Assembly: GCF_932526225.1 (NCBI RefSeq)
Contig: NC_064046.1
Span: forward strand, 10,069,719-10,133,718
DNA: 64,000 nucleotides
DNA from: Nematostella vectensis
Taxonomy: Eukaryota > Cnidaria > Anthozoa > Actiniaria > Edwardsiidae
Direction: 5' to 3'
The position numbers and the translations under genes are program-made. The notes under the pieces are model-generated. The model saw nothing but the letters and a program-made list of their open reading frames with translations, was not told where the DNA came from and did not search any database. Below, piece after piece: positions 48,404 through 60,645 of the stretch; the first letter of the stretch is position 1, and each line of letters opens with the position of its first letter.

Positions 48404-48597
48404 CAGTGTTTGTCAGGCTAAATTCTGATAATAATTCACGAATTTCCCTCTCATTTGGCTAAAATGTGCCTTGTTTGCAACGCCCTCCGTGTTTGGTTAG
48501 AAAACCCGGTCAAGTTACTTAATCCGAGCTACTACCCCGTGGAGTGCGAACTCTCCCCGGTCCGCTGCACGTTTAGGCTTTAGCCTGACAAACACTG
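48404..48597. mobile_element. TIR-bounded 194-bp element (MITE-like)
   Basis: The ends CAGTGTTTGTCAGGCTAAA (48404-48422) and its perfect complement at 48579-48597 bound a 194-bp segment. CAGTG termini resemble hAT elements, but I found no clear 8-bp target duplication, so the family is uncertain. Confidence 0.6.
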
Positions 48598-49258
48598 CTC
48601 CCACCGCCCTTTTATTCGTGGAGCTTTATTGAAATTATACAACGACAAAAAGCGTTGCTAAAATGCAGTACTTTGTTAGTTTATTACAAGATATCCTTTT
48701 TTTTACATTCGCGTTTCGCGTTTTTCTTATTACATCCTTCTCGGACCATTTCACAATGTTACAGCGAATGAACCGAAACAGAACAGAGGAAGCGATACAA
48801 AAGGCTCGATATTCCTTCGCTTATGGGTTTTTATTTAGACTTTGAGACCTTGAGAAGGTGTACTTATTGATTTGTGTCACTTTTTCGCATAAAAGTTTTT
48901 CCCTTTGGAGCCTGGGGGGATTTAAAGCCAACAAGCTCTCATTGGTCAAGTAAACTTGAGCGCGGTAATTCTGTTTGTGACAAAAACATTCTTTAATTCT
49001 ATTCGAGACCAATTTTATCCTCACATCAAATAAAAAGTAGGATTCCCTCTTTTATAAATCTTAATATGCTCCTGATCTTTCCATGCTAGATTCTTTAATT
49101 TGAAAAACTGTAGTATCGTATTTCATAGGAAGCGAAAACTGCCTTTCGAAAACAGGTGAGACCGGGATATAAGTCGAGGTATTAGCCCTTCTTTTTCCTC
49201 ATTAAAACTTGGAAGCATTTGTTTGGGATTCCAAAATAGCAGCAGCATGGACCGTGAG

Positions 49259-49265
49259 TATAAAA
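49259..49265 (+). promoter_or_regulatory. TATA box of the secreted six-cysteine gene
   Basis: TATAAAA, 58 bp upstream of the ATG at 49323, consistent with a transcription start around 49290 and a short 5' UTR. Confidence 0.55.
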
Positions 49266-49322
49266 CAACGGGAAATTCAACCTTAGTCGTTAGAACTGGA
49301 TTGGGACAGATAGTAGGAAATA

Positions 49323-50769
49323 ATGAAGTTAGTTCGACTGGTAAGTGATATGTAAGTGTTATCCCTTTAGTAGAATTTTTGGTTTTAGTTTGAGAAAAAC
49401 ATTCTGCTCTATGTACAAGGTCCCTATGAGTGGCAATATGAGTTTCGATACCATTTTAATTAACTTTTTAATCCTTTTTTTTGTTATTAAATTAATGACG
49501 CATGCAAAATATTCAACATTACTAAGACGTTACTCGTAACCTTTTGGGTGGTAAATTTAATATATTTTTCTTTCTCTGACGTGACTGCCATTTCTGTGTT
49601 TCTTTTGGCGCGAGTTTGCCCTGTTGCCACTCAATAATTCAGATAAGTGCAAGTCTCCTATTTCCTAAGTGAGGTAAAATATTCAGAGATGGTTCTTGCA
49701 CTTCTCATCTGAGATCATAAAAGATATTTTGGCCGACTTGTGTGGCACTGGTTGTTTTGCTTCTATTTCGATAATGGAATAATATCAAAACATCTCTCAT
49801 CATTTTGGAAAAATATATATATTATTGTCTATAGACTATCTCATGCTATATAAATATGATGGAGCCGTTTTTTTAATTGTGGGATGGATTGAATCGTCCT
49901 CGGAAACCCTAGCCTGCTTGCAGGCGGTACTCGGTGTTATCATCGCTGAAAACCTTCTCCGTTCGGTGATCGTGCGCCATCTTGTATTTTAAGCCGCGTG
50001 GTTCCTGGGGGCGAGGGGGCGAGGGGGCGAGGGGGCGAGCGCAATAACGGACGCAACAACAACAACGGACGTTTTTTGGCTCGCCCCCAGGAACCACGCG
50101 ACTTAAAATACAAGATGGCGCCCGCTTACCGAACTAAGCGGGTCTTCCGTGATGATAACACCGAGTACCACCCAGGGTGTCGAGGTCAGCGAGACGAGGC
50201 GCGAGAACGAGGCGGAACAAGGCAGTTGGGGGGGAGGGGGCGGTAGAGAAGAGAAAGGAGAGTCTCACCCTGAATACCAAAGGTGTACGCAATAACATGA
50301 ATACCCCCTAAAAGTTAAAATTAAATGCAAAAATATATGTGGCTGAATATTTAATAAATGCTAACATTTTTTCCATCGACAGTCAATCCCAGCGTTCCTG
50401 GTAATCCTTTATCCGTCACACATCTTATGTCACCAGAAAGGCATCATTCCATCGAACGACAATCAAGCAATACAAACATTGAATAACACGCAGGATGTGA
50501 ATACGAAAATGAAGATAGAAAATGGAAACCATTCCACGACGCCTATCAGGCGAAAAACAGAAAAGGACTTGCTTACGAATCCTTGTTATAAAAGCGGATC
50601 ACAGTCTATAGATCCACAAACCGGACGGCAGTCGGTAGAGTGTCTCCGGACCAGTATTACAGGATGTAAGGTAGCCATTCATACCCAAGGCTTCGCCAAA
50701 TGCATGCCGGTCAGGGAAGTGTATAGCGATGGAAGCGTCCTAACGAGTGACTGTATGTGCGTCAGCTGA
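49323..50769 (+). CDS. Small secreted six-cysteine protein precursor (two exons), family unknown
   Basis: Exon 1 (49323-49340) encodes MKLVRL and ends CTG|GTAAGT. Exon 2 (50383-50769, acceptor CATCGACAG) continues SIPAFLVILYPSHILC in phase 0. Together they make a signal peptide and a 134-residue product. After about 45 polar residues rich in Asn/Thr comes a dibasic PIRRKTEK, a plausible convertase site. A cysteine domain follows: C-x18-C-x7-C-x11-C-x16-C-x-C, ending DCMCVS. A pro-region cut at basic residues before a compact Cys domain is typical of growth-factor or peptide-hormone precursors. The terminal CxC motif recalls cystine-knot or IL-17-like ends, but spacing does not match closely, so no name is given. 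The 1-kb intron holds a large foldback. Confidence 0.72.
49926..50169. repeat. Foldback element with about 90-bp inverted arms in the intron
   Basis: The left arm (49926-50015) starts GGTACTCGGTGTTATCATC; the right arm (50080-50169) is its imperfect complement. Inner arm ends share CGTGGTTCCTGGGGGCGAG. The loop includes four GCGAGGGG-type tandem units. No coding capacity. Confidence 0.9.
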
Positions 50770-50776
50770 TACTGTA

Positions 50777-50782
50777 AATAAA
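50777..50782 (+). terminator. Poly(A) signal of the secreted six-cysteine gene
   Basis: AATAAA eight bases after the TGA stop, inside TGTAAATAAATC. It implies a very short 3' UTR. Confidence 0.55.
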
Positions 50783-51794
50783 TCACCTAAAAGTTGTCCC
50801 CATTTTTTTTGATTTGTTTTTCGGATGGGAAGCGGGAACGCATACCATCATAATAGAGCACATAGCGCATAACATGGTGCAGTACGGGTGGACATGGGCC
50901 ATGTGTAAATTTACGATAATCCAAAAAATCGACAGAAAAGCGCTCAAAACGACTTACCTAGGTTGAAATAAATAGTATTTTCTAGAAGACAAATCCCTAA
51001 CTAAAACATTTTTTTATTTCTACCCATTAAGAAGCGCTCCGTTAATCCATTCAAGATGAAATGCAATACTTAAAACAATTTCTGCTAAAAATTTCTAATT
51101 TCAATAATTCATCTATAGACTTATATTTGTCTCCTGATTACAAAAATATGTTGTTTTTTTAAACGAACGAATATTAAATATTTTATGGATTTTTTCCTTA
51201 TTTTTCTCGGCTTGACCCCGAAAAACAATACAAAATTTGAACCAAGTATCGCTACCTGCTGCGCGAAAATAAATAACGCAGAAACACAGCAACACCACTG
51301 GAGGCAATCAGGGTATGTGCTCTCAATATTATTTAAATCTCGGCTTAATCCAGTTTAAATAGAATATTTGACAGATTTTCTCAACTATAGCCTCGCATCC
51401 ATCATTTTGCACGATCGTTAAACCGACAAATTGAGGCCTTAAAAGTCGCATCTGGTACATTGCTTTATCAAAAATGGTCACTTTTCCTGTAAAGACAGTC
51501 ACTTATTTGTCTAGAATCTGAAATAAAATTTAAGTCACACAACACTTGAAACGTGATTAAAAGCGCCAAGAAGATGCAAAAATTTACAGATAATTGACCT
51601 TTCAACTTGAGCTAACTGTGACACCAACTGCTGAATTGGCAGGGAAATTTGGCTTTTGCCGACGCTCCCACCTCGAAACAACACTGAAAACAAATTTGAG
51701 AACCAATAAATATGTGTGTTATTACTTGCATTCTTCCTTGTGCGAGATGATTTAGAAAAAACACGTATTTGAGTGAGTATTTGAACAGATTATA
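50783..51794. other. Intergenic DNA, no gene seen
   Basis: AT-rich; no supported coding region, RNA gene or repeat. Confidence 0.55.
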
Positions 51795-52845
51795 GCGGAG
51801 TTCCAACGCGGCACAAAGCGCCGCGTGAGCGGAGCCCCATACCTAAGAAAAAGTGGTATATAAGAAAAATATGGTAACAAATATTGGTAACCCATCGACT
51901 CGAGTTTTGGTGACGCGATGTCCGTCCGTCATCGATGACGTCACTAAAAGCAAAAATATGATGACGTCATCGAAATAAAATATTTATCTTTCACGAAGGA
52001 AAGATCGTATGACAACCAAACTCGGTAGGAGTCATGTTGGTGTCAAGAGGGGGTGCTCCAAAATGGTCACGTGACTATGACGTCATCAATGACGTCAGTA
52101 GAAGCAGAATATGCTGACGTCATCAAAATAAAAAAAAACATTCATATCTCGTGAAAGAAACATTGTATAACAACCAAACTTGGTAGGTATCGATGACGTC
52201 ACTTTAAGGAAAACTATTCCGATTTCATTAAGAACAAAAATATCCATATCTCATGAACGAAACATCATGACAACCAATCTTGGTATGTGTCATGAAGCTG
52301 TCAAGGGGGGTGCACCAATATAGTCACGTGATTGTGACGTCATTAATGACGTCACTAGAAGCACAAATATGCTGACGTCATCGAATAAAAAATATATATT
52401 TCATTAAAAAAACATCGTGTGACAACCAAACTCGGTAGGTGTCATGTTGGTGTCAAGGGGGTGCTCAATTTGGTCACGTGATTGTGACGTCATCAATGTA
52501 GAAAACATTAATATCTCGTGAAAGAAACATTGTATAACATCCAAACTTGGTAGGTGTGATGTATGTGTCAAGGGCGGTGCCAAGATATGGTCACGTGATG
52601 CGTGACGTCATCGATGACGTCACTAAAAGTAAAACTACCCTGATGCCGAAACATCGTATGCCAACTAAACTTGTTATGTGGGGGGAAGGGGGGGTTAACA
52701 AATTGGGCGCGTGATTTGTGAAATCGTTGAAATCGTCAAAAGCAGAAATAGAATAATAATATTTAAAATTTCTTAAATTATAAAGCGAAAATGAAGCAAA
52801 GATTTGGGCGTTTGGAGCTCCGCTTTTAGGCAATACCTAAATGTA
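51795..52845. mobile_element. CRE/E-box-rich repeat array, probable mobile-element interior
   Basis: About five degenerate units of 100-150 bp, each with a core like GACAACCAAACTCGGTAGG, GTGTCAAGGGGGTGC, then GGTCACGTGATTGTGACGTC. I count twelve TGACGTCA palindromes between about 51935 and 52620 and four CACGTG hexamers. Flanks show related inverted words: GGAGCCCCATACCTAAG on the left, and GGAGCTCCGCTTTTAGGCAA then TACCTAA on the right. This suggests a terminal inverted repeat element. Related units recur at 59330-59460, 59940-60000, 61750-62060 and 63000-63360. Confidence 0.75.
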
Positions 52846-53726
52846 TATATAAACTAGTCTTGCGTAATGTTTGTGTCCAAACAATTCGTAACATAGATCA
52901 AAACAACAAAGAGCCAATTTTTGGGGTCATGGGGTAAACAGCGGTACAAGCCTTAATTTAAAATTCCCAAATATTTCGCCTAGTTATACCCCTATGTCGG
53001 CTAGGAATCGTGGTGGGTTGCTTTTTCGAAAATATTTCTTTTAACGCTCAAATTCGAGTAAATTTCGTGGCTCGATGTCCCACCCCTAAAAATCGACTAG
53101 AATGGAGCACCACATAAATGCGCTTCTCGCACAGACGCAACGAAATATTATTTCAATTTGACATAATAAATGTGCTACAAGATTGTTTATGCATAGTTTG
53201 CTACATTCAAATAGCAATTTGAAAGTGTTTCAGATTTTAGGGATCAAGGCAAAGCTCCGGAGAATTTTTAGAAGCAAACTCGGTACTTATTTTAAACCAA
53301 TTGATTTCCATACCGGAGGTATTTCAATTCTTACCAGCCGTCTTCTGAAGAAAGAAAGAAATGTTATATTTTAACGTAAGCGTAAAAGTTTGCTGGGCAA
53401 TTATATTTAAAGTAATTTTTAGCGCTCTCGCATTCGGCCGATTTTCGAGTAAAAATAGCGCAATGCATTCAGCCATAAAGTTTTCGAATGTCTTAAAGCG
53501 GCAATTTCACCAGTTTATTTCCAGTTAACTACGTAACAATTTCCAATGTTTCTAGTCTAACGGAAAGCGCGAAAAATATTTAAAAATCGTAAAAGCAGTT
53601 GGAAGTCAATTGGAAGCGCCCAGTGGTCGTCAAATACATAAGCAAGTAAGCGACTGACTCCGTTAACAAACACATTTTTACTTCCGAAGGTCGGTGGCTT
53701 ACGGGAGCTTCGGCTGTCAGTAAGCC
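52846..53726. other. Intergenic DNA, no gene seen
   Basis: No supported feature; short frames only. Confidence 0.55.
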
Positions 53727-53990
53727 AATACGAATGCAGGCCCGTACCCGGGAGGGGGGGGGGGGGGGGGGGGGAAGGGAGGGGGCTGCCAATACGAATG
53801 CAGGCCCGTACCCAGGGGGGGGAGGGGGCTGCCAATACGAATGCAGGCTCGTACCCAGGGGGGGAGGGGACTGCCAATACGAATGCAGGCCCGTACCCAG
53901 GGGGGGAGGGGGCTGCCAATACAAATGCAGGCCCGTACCCAGGGGGGGAAGGGGGCTGCCAATACGAATGCGGGCCCGTACCCAGGATTT
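53727..53990. repeat. 42-43 bp G-rich tandem repeat
   Basis: Six copies of a unit beginning CAATACGAATGCAGGCCCGT then ACCCAGGGGGGG, at 53727, 53791, 53833, 53876, 53918 and 53960. The first carries a long poly-G. An inverted, single-copy relative (CTGGGTACGGGCCTGAATGC) is at about 54305-54324. The frames crossing it give proline/glycine-rich artefact peptides. The G-runs could form quadruplexes. Confidence 0.93.
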
Positions 53991-54508
53991 TTCTTGGGGG
54001 TAGGGGGTGCGGAATCCGAAAAAGTTGACCTAATTTTTTTTTTTTTGGGGGGGGGGGGAGTTCTCTGATAAAAATCTGACCACCCCCGAAAGAACAGGAA
54101 GAGGGATGTTCTATGCCTTTGGAGAATATCCACGGAACGTTTATTGTCGGATTTGGCTACATACCAGAGTGATCTAGCTTATGCTTTATAGTTTTATCTA
54201 CAAAAGAGCACGCCTATTGAAAACCGAAAGTGGACCTTCGGCCGTTGTGTGTGTGTGGGGGGGGGGGGGGGGGGTGTTCGCACCCCCTGCAGCCCCCTCC
54301 TCCCCTGGGTACGGGCCTGAATGCAAAAATCGTACCATCTGATTGGCATAAACTTCACTAAGAAACGCGCGTATAAGACGGAATTCTCGTATGCCTTGCT
54401 TTTCTTAAACTTTGTTGGCCACATCGAAGTGTCAAGTGCAAACTTGCTGAACGAAAGGGCAATGGTATTTTTTAAGCATTAGCATTACTGGAAACTGAAT
54501 AAAATAAA
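53991..54508. other. 3' flank of the discoidin gene, with GT/G microsatellite
   Basis: A (GT)n(G)n run lies at about 54246-54275. From about 54322 rightward the sequence is homologous to about 60425 onward, marking one end of the discoidin gene duplication. Confidence 0.6.
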
Positions 54509-57500
54509 CTATTGGTGGAGAGCACACCCAAACAGCTCAACCCTTAGGGCGATTATGCCATGCCAGTTCTTCGGCAAAACCCGGATGAACCTGGCCGGGA
54601 TGGTGACCGAAAGAATGTGTGACACCACGGTGACACGGTCAGAATTGCCATTGAATTCCTGTAAAAAAATAAAACTCCACTCAGAACATCGCAACGTTAC
54701 TTGGAAACTAGGAAACCGTTTTCTTTTTGATGATCACCTTTCCTATTAATGCGTTAGTTAAGAATTTTTTAAGGGGTCTGAAATACTCACGTGCGGGTAG
54801 GAAGTCCAGGTGAGTCCATCCGAGCTGTAGCTCAGTCCGTAGCGCGTAACCCAGTTATTCATATTGGGCTCCTTTTGCGTACCATCGATACTTTGAGTAG
54901 GTTGCCCCTGGGTCGCCACTTTGTTGATCTGCATCATTCTCAGCAAATCAACCTGTAGGTATTCGCCGACTTGAGATGTGTGTGGACTCCAAGCACCATA
55001 TGTTACTCCGCCGATGTGAACTTGGTGTAAACGACCGTAAAAAGGAGACCAGTAATAACTAGAGGTTGATGCTGTGATTTGAGAGTCGGCGATTATCTTA
55101 TTTCTGTAGTCCATACCCAATGGAGGAATGCAGACTGCAATTTAACAAGTCTTGTCTTCAAACACCGACAGGGATACCTTCAACCCTCCCCCTCAAATAC
55201 AGACAGGTTTACTCTCTATGCTCTCAAATTCCTTTGATTTTAGGGTGTGTAAAGCTTTTTTTGAGACGGCCCATCTAATTAATACTATAGAATACAAATT
55301 TATTTTTGTTGCGGTTCCTTGAGCAACAGTGGCTTGAGATTAAACTACACGATGCTGATTAACTATACGATCAAACCAAACAATGGATTGACGGATTTAA
55401 CATAACAAATGCATCCGTATTTTGACTTATAGTGACCCGGGCGTCATTTAAGATACACACGTACCATCGCAATGCCTTCCTATGTATCCAAGGATGCACG
55501 TGCACATGTAATTGTTGTCTTGGTAAATCGGTTGGCAGGTTCCTCCATTCAAGCAAGGGTTGGTAAAGCATTGGGTCTGTTGAGGAATAAAACGATCACT
55601 CTAATGCTGGACAGTCGTTTTTTGTGTCAGATAGTTTCAAACTCTTTTAAAGAGCATTTAATCGGGGGTGGGGCACTCCCATAAAAACAGACGGGGGTAT
55701 TTTTCTGCTAAGTCAATTTTAACCGTAGCTGTTTAGGGTGGTCAACATTAACTTACCCCTAAAAGAAAGCACATTAGGTGCGCTCAAACCACCTACTCGA
55801 GAACGGACGAGCCTCAACTGAAAATCTACCCTGGGTATCAGAGCCTCCAGACTTCTCTCGTCCAGTGACTCTCGGCCAAAATGCTTCTCTCGTCGCGGCA
55901 TTTTGGCTGAGAGTCACTGGACGAGAGAAGTCTGGAGTCTCTGGTACCCAGGGTACTAACAATAGACGTTCTCATCAATAAAGAAAGAGTGTATGCCGTT
56001 ACAGGTGTGTAAAAACCTGAAAAACCAGCCAATCTAGCCAAGGGCATACAACGGGCCCCCTTTTTCCGAAACACGTTAAATAGCATATTTCGTCGTTTGA
56101 ATATGTTCTGATGCCGAAAATATACATTTTAAAAGTTGCTGGGGAAGAAAATTATTTGTTCCTTTTTCCAGGAGAGATCATTTCTTTTTCCCAGCCAGCA
56201 GTTGTTAGTCATTTTAGCACATGAATAATTGCCCGTATAACCGATTGGGGCGATTTTTCTCCCGAGCATCCACTCCAGCGCCCCCAAAAGTATTTCCAGC
56301 ACACAACTAGTTCGACTCAACAAAGTGCCAATAGAACCATTCGGGACGATTTTTTTCCGAGTGGTCTAACAACTTCCCAGCCAGCAAAAAAACGGGCTGC
56401 GGAACAGATATTTTGCGGAGCAGATCCGTTTTTGACCTTGTCTGGCCATGGCCATTGTTGATGTTCTTTTAGTCCGTGGGCCAGAAAGTGAAACCCTCCC
56501 CACCCCCCCCCCCCCACCCCACCCCCATCATCTGAAAGCCCTTCCCAGTGATTCCAAAAAATATATGTGTGACCGGTTGGATTTAAGGTCGGTTCTTAGG
56601 ATGGTTCGGAGGCAGGAAGAGCGCGAACTCAGGACGTCTTCTAGCAACGAATGCCAGAACAGAACTAATTCATATCAACACAACAACTATGACAGTGTGT
56701 GGCTCTCCAAAAAAAGACACGATGCCTCTAAGTAGAATGTAACAGGCAAGCAGAAATTGTTAAACTGTTAACAAATAAATGCCAGATATTACACAAGAAA
56801 AAAAACATGCACAGCGAAGGCTTACCTCTGCCCTCAATCACAATCTGCAACTGTGCTATTTATACCTAGTGCATTTCTGTTTACAACTTGTTATAAGGTG
56901 TACGTTAAAATCCAACAATAAACACAAAACCCTGTTTAATCCTATCATCACATTACACGCCACATGATCTTGAAACACGAGTACACTTATTGAAAAGACA
57001 AACGATTGCATATTAAAAGAGTTCCTAAAATTCACTTGGTTACATATATTTACGCTTCAAAAAGCTCTAGGTGTTGCCGTACGGCGTGGTTGTTTATTCC
57101 AGTTACAAACCACAGGGTACCCACGTTGGAATTTTTTGACGTTTAACTGAATTAAGATTTAGAAAAAAGTATAAACAAAACATAACCTTCTTGCATCAAT
57201 CCATCGGTCCATCGATATATGAATATTCGTATGGTGGAATTTTTTTTCCGTACAACCAATGCCTGTAGAATCCTGCAAGGCCTTTAATTTGGAACTCAGT
57301 GTTTTTTTTTAGAAAATCATGCGAGCCAACTGTCGAGGAGGGATTCTAGCTCAGAGTACAGAGATTGAAGTGAAGTATAGTAGTAGTGAAATAGTAGTAG
57401 TGTAGTGAATATTCTCTAAATTACAAGCTATATTTATACTAAATTAATAAGTTAAGAAATACAGGTGTATATCACATAACACGTTACAAGAGTTTTCAAC

Positions 57501-58695
57501 ATTAGTTCCGAATTAGTTTTTGTAGGTTTTAATTAAATTCAATGTGGCTTGGGCTGTATCACAAAATGTTTGACTCCAGGTATTTTCAGAATTCTTGTAT
57601 CTATTTAGGATCCTGGTATCCAACGCAGTTATGAAGTTCTTTTTGTCTGCGTTCTTTTGTTCTTTTCGGATAATTATCCGATGGGGGGGGATCACTTTAT
57701 GGGCCACGCACTATTTGTAGCGATAACAACGCTAAGCCACAATAATGAGCCGTTATAAATAATTATTTGCTGTTTTTACTGCATCTCTTCAATTTAAAAA
57801 AAACAAAAAAACTTTCGCACTTATGGTTGTCTGCCGCAAAGAATTTAAAAGTTTTTTTCCTCTTCGTTTCAATTTATGGACATATCAGATCGAAGTAAAA
57901 CTTTTTGCCTTTTTACAAAAGACGGCTTTTTAAATAAGATAGATATCGAAAGCCTGAATTTCTTGTTTCTACCAAATGTATGTAAGTTATCCGGAAGACA
58001 ATTGAACTAAAACGCAAAATCCTACTCAACCTATCCATCTTGCAGTCTGGGCCGAAAGTGAGAGATCAAGCTTGTTCACTGTTCTCGCGCTCAGAACTTT
58101 AGCGTGACGGCCCCTTTCTAGGATATACTAACCTTTCTCTCGCGCACTCAAATTCTTTACCGTTTAAAGTAGATGTGTGGTACTTATAGCGCGTAGATTT
58201 AACATAACTGTTTTTTACCGCATAATTACTCTCGTTACTATAATAGGCTAAAATGTTAGTTGTTCAAAAACGTATCCCACTATTACTCCCTTTCGATTGT
58301 TTCTCCAATTTTCCCCTCGTCATTACTTTACTTACATCAATACTGTAGTGAATCCATTTGTTGTTGTTCTGTATTTTGCTCGGTGAGTTATACATGTCGG
58401 TTCCTAGTACCTCACATGCATACTTCGAATTGCTATCCGGTCGTTTTGCCATGTTCAAAGAAAAACAGGAGGCATTTCGTAAGCATGCCAGAACACAACC
58501 ACCTTGTCTTTCCGCCAAGAGAGTTAACTTTGCCGAAACGTCCAAATATGTATCTACGTGTTGGCGAAATCGTCCTAAACTCTTTGCACTTCCTCGGGTT
58601 GCGCCGTTTGAGGCAAGGAATACGACTTGCTCGCCTTTTGCCGTAAAGTATGACAAGTGCCCAATGATAGAATAAGCCAATATTGCCGCGTACAT
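54509..58695 (-). CDS. Secreted PAN-EGF-F5/8C (discoidin) protein, complete
   Basis: Minus-strand gene of four exons: 58695-58336, 55576-55465, 55134-54791 and 54658-54509 (stop). Phases agree (0, 1, 0) and give 321 residues. Exon 1 has a hydrophobic signal-like start (AAILAYSIIGHLSYFTA) and a PAN/apple-like segment with GCVLACLRNASCFSLNM and ACEVLG. Exon 2 is an EGF domain (CFTNPCLNGGTC, CTCILGYIGRHC). Exons 3-4 form a discoidin (F5/8 type C) domain from CIPPLGMDY through IIADSQITAS, GEYLQVDLL, WVTRYGLSYSSDGLTW to EFNGNSDR, IPARFIRVLPKNWHG and LRVELFGC. Such proteins bind glycans, lipids or matrix outside cells. Its exact role is unknown. A diverging copy lies at 60646-63702. Confidence 0.88.
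55827..55955. repeat. 129-bp near-perfect palindrome (MITE-like) in the EGF-PAN intron
   Basis: The left arm begins TACCCTGGGTATCAGAG and continues CCAGACTTCTCTCGTCCAG; the right arm is its complement, ending TACCCAGGGTA. The turn is CTTCTCTCGTCGCG. It lies in the intron between exons 1 and 2 of the discoidin gene. The remainder of that 2.8-kb intron shows no supported feature. Confidence 0.9.
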
Positions 58696-60048
58696 TTTGT
58701 GATTTTTTGTCGTATTTTCACTTTAGTTGGTTGCGATAACAAAGTTAAGCTCCCTATACCAAGTTGAGTTACTTATAAATAACTAATAACTTTGAAAGTT
58801 GCTTTTATTTGATGTTTACAATAATAGCTCCTTTGTGGTGGACATAGACCATAATTGATTGCAATTAAAATTAAAATTAAAATTAAAATTAAAATTAAAA
58901 TTAAAATTAAAATTAAAATTTTACAGGTTGTAACACTGGGGCTATAAGAGAAGCAAATACGTTAATCGGTGTAATATCAGATCTTACTTTGGTGTTTATT
59001 GGCACATTCATAGCGATTGGCTACAAACATGACTAGTTGTAAGTACGTTTATTTGTTAATTTATTTAATACCCATCAGACAGCAAAGGCTATGTATGACA
59101 CATAAATTATCGTATTCAACTTCAAGGAGCAGTCATTAATTAGCGGTAAGGGGGCTGCATTGATGATATGATTTTCTTCCGATTTAAACAATTTGACCCT
59201 CCCCTATTCAATAAAAAAAAATGACCTTCCCTTGTAAACTTTAGCAGGCCCGTAGCTAGGGGGGGGGGGGGGTTCAGGGGGTTCGGACGATATTCATATC
59301 ATATGTTTCTTTTATTCTTTTATGAGATATGAATAGGTGTCGTGTATGTGTCAAGGGATGCAAACATATGGTCACGTGATGAGTAGCATCATATATGACG
59401 CGACTAAAAGCAAAGCAAATCATATCTCATCGAACAGAACATTAGCCTGCTAGCCGGCTCTCCAGAGATTCGGGATTGAGATTCGGGATTCCTGTGAAAG
59501 GGGGAAAGGAGAGCCGGCAGCAAGACCCTATGCTTTTGCATGTCCGCCCCCTTCAAGCTTGACCTCCCGTGTCAAATGAAAGTGTCAGGAGCTGTGAAAT
59601 CGAATCAATCACAGCCGTTCAAAAAGTAAACAAAATGGCCAACGTGCAACATGCGGCCGATCAAAATACTCGCTTGACCCGTAAACCCGTTTTTTTTTTT
59701 AGAAATACTGGCACATAGAGCGTATTTACAAATGGAGAGAATGTAAACTTAACACCAACCAAAAAAAGCAATTACAAGCACACTCCCCAAGCAAGTTAAC
59801 GACTTCTGTCGAATTTGGAAGGTGGGATTCCGAGTGAAATACGGAATTCTATGAAGTTCCAAGTTATTATTCGACCAAAAAAAATTTACTTTCTTCGCGA
59901 AGGCCAGCGCCAGAAAGAAATCCTCGTTTAACTTCGAATATCAAATATTTCATGAAAGAAACATCGTATGACAACTAAACTTGGTAGGTGTCATGTTTGT
60001 ATGAAGTAGAAAGAATATAATTCAAGCATGGCAAAAGAAAAGTTTATT
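58696..60048. other. Intergenic DNA between the two discoidin genes
   Basis: A (TTAAAA)n hexanucleotide run lies at 58862-58921. A short GC-rich inverted repeat (GCCGGCTCTCC/GGAGAGCCGGC) lies at about 59455-59520. Parts of the CRE-type repeat lie at 59330-59460 and 59940-60000. No supported genes. Confidence 0.6.
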
Positions 60049-60308
60049 AATAAATAATAATATGTGCATTTATATAGCGCTTATACCAACCATGTTCTAA
60101 GCGCTTTACATTTAAAATACTAATGTATTAAGAGTGTCCCATCCTGGAACTGAGGAACACAAGCCTCTAGTAAGCTCACATACGTTCAACAAGTCAAATT
60201 CAGGGCCGAGAAACAGAAAGATACTATCCATGTCTCGACCGGGAATTGAACCCGTTTCAGCAGAGGTGAGAGGCCCCATACGCTGTCGCGCTAACACACT
60301 GGGCCACC
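60049..60308 (-). mobile_element. tRNA-derived SINE
   Basis: Read on the minus strand it starts GGTGGCCCAGTGTGTTAGCG (A-box-like), then GGGTTCAATTCCCGG (B box) about 50 bases on. A body follows, and a 3' end with TAAAGCGCTTAGAACATGG and GCGCTATATAAATG before an AT-rich tail. The conserved GCGCT...TATATAAAT end is found in many invertebrate SINEs. Target duplication is not evident. Confidence 0.75.
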
Positions 60309-60645
60309 TGTAATTCCATGTGATTCCATTATTGAAGACACATACTGTGTGTAACTAATGACATAGCTCCTTTACAGCGGGACACGCACTACCGCGTTCC
60401 TTTTGAGAATTAGTAAGCCACTAAGAATGCAAAAATCGTACCATCTGATTGCCATGGACCTCACTAAGAGAATGAAAACTATGAAAACCAGTAATTCTTG
60501 CTGCTTTGGTGAAATTTCTTTAACTTTGTTGGCCACGGAATCGAGCGTCGAACTGGAAAGTGCGAACTTATGTACAAAAGAGCCAAGGTAATATGTTTTA
60601 GCAATGGAATTACTGGAAACTAATGCACTAAAATAATAAATTAAA

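Noticed and set aside
53557-54133. Proline- and glycine-rich frames on both strands
   Set aside because: They translate the 42-43 bp G-rich tandem repeat and have no unique coding sequence.
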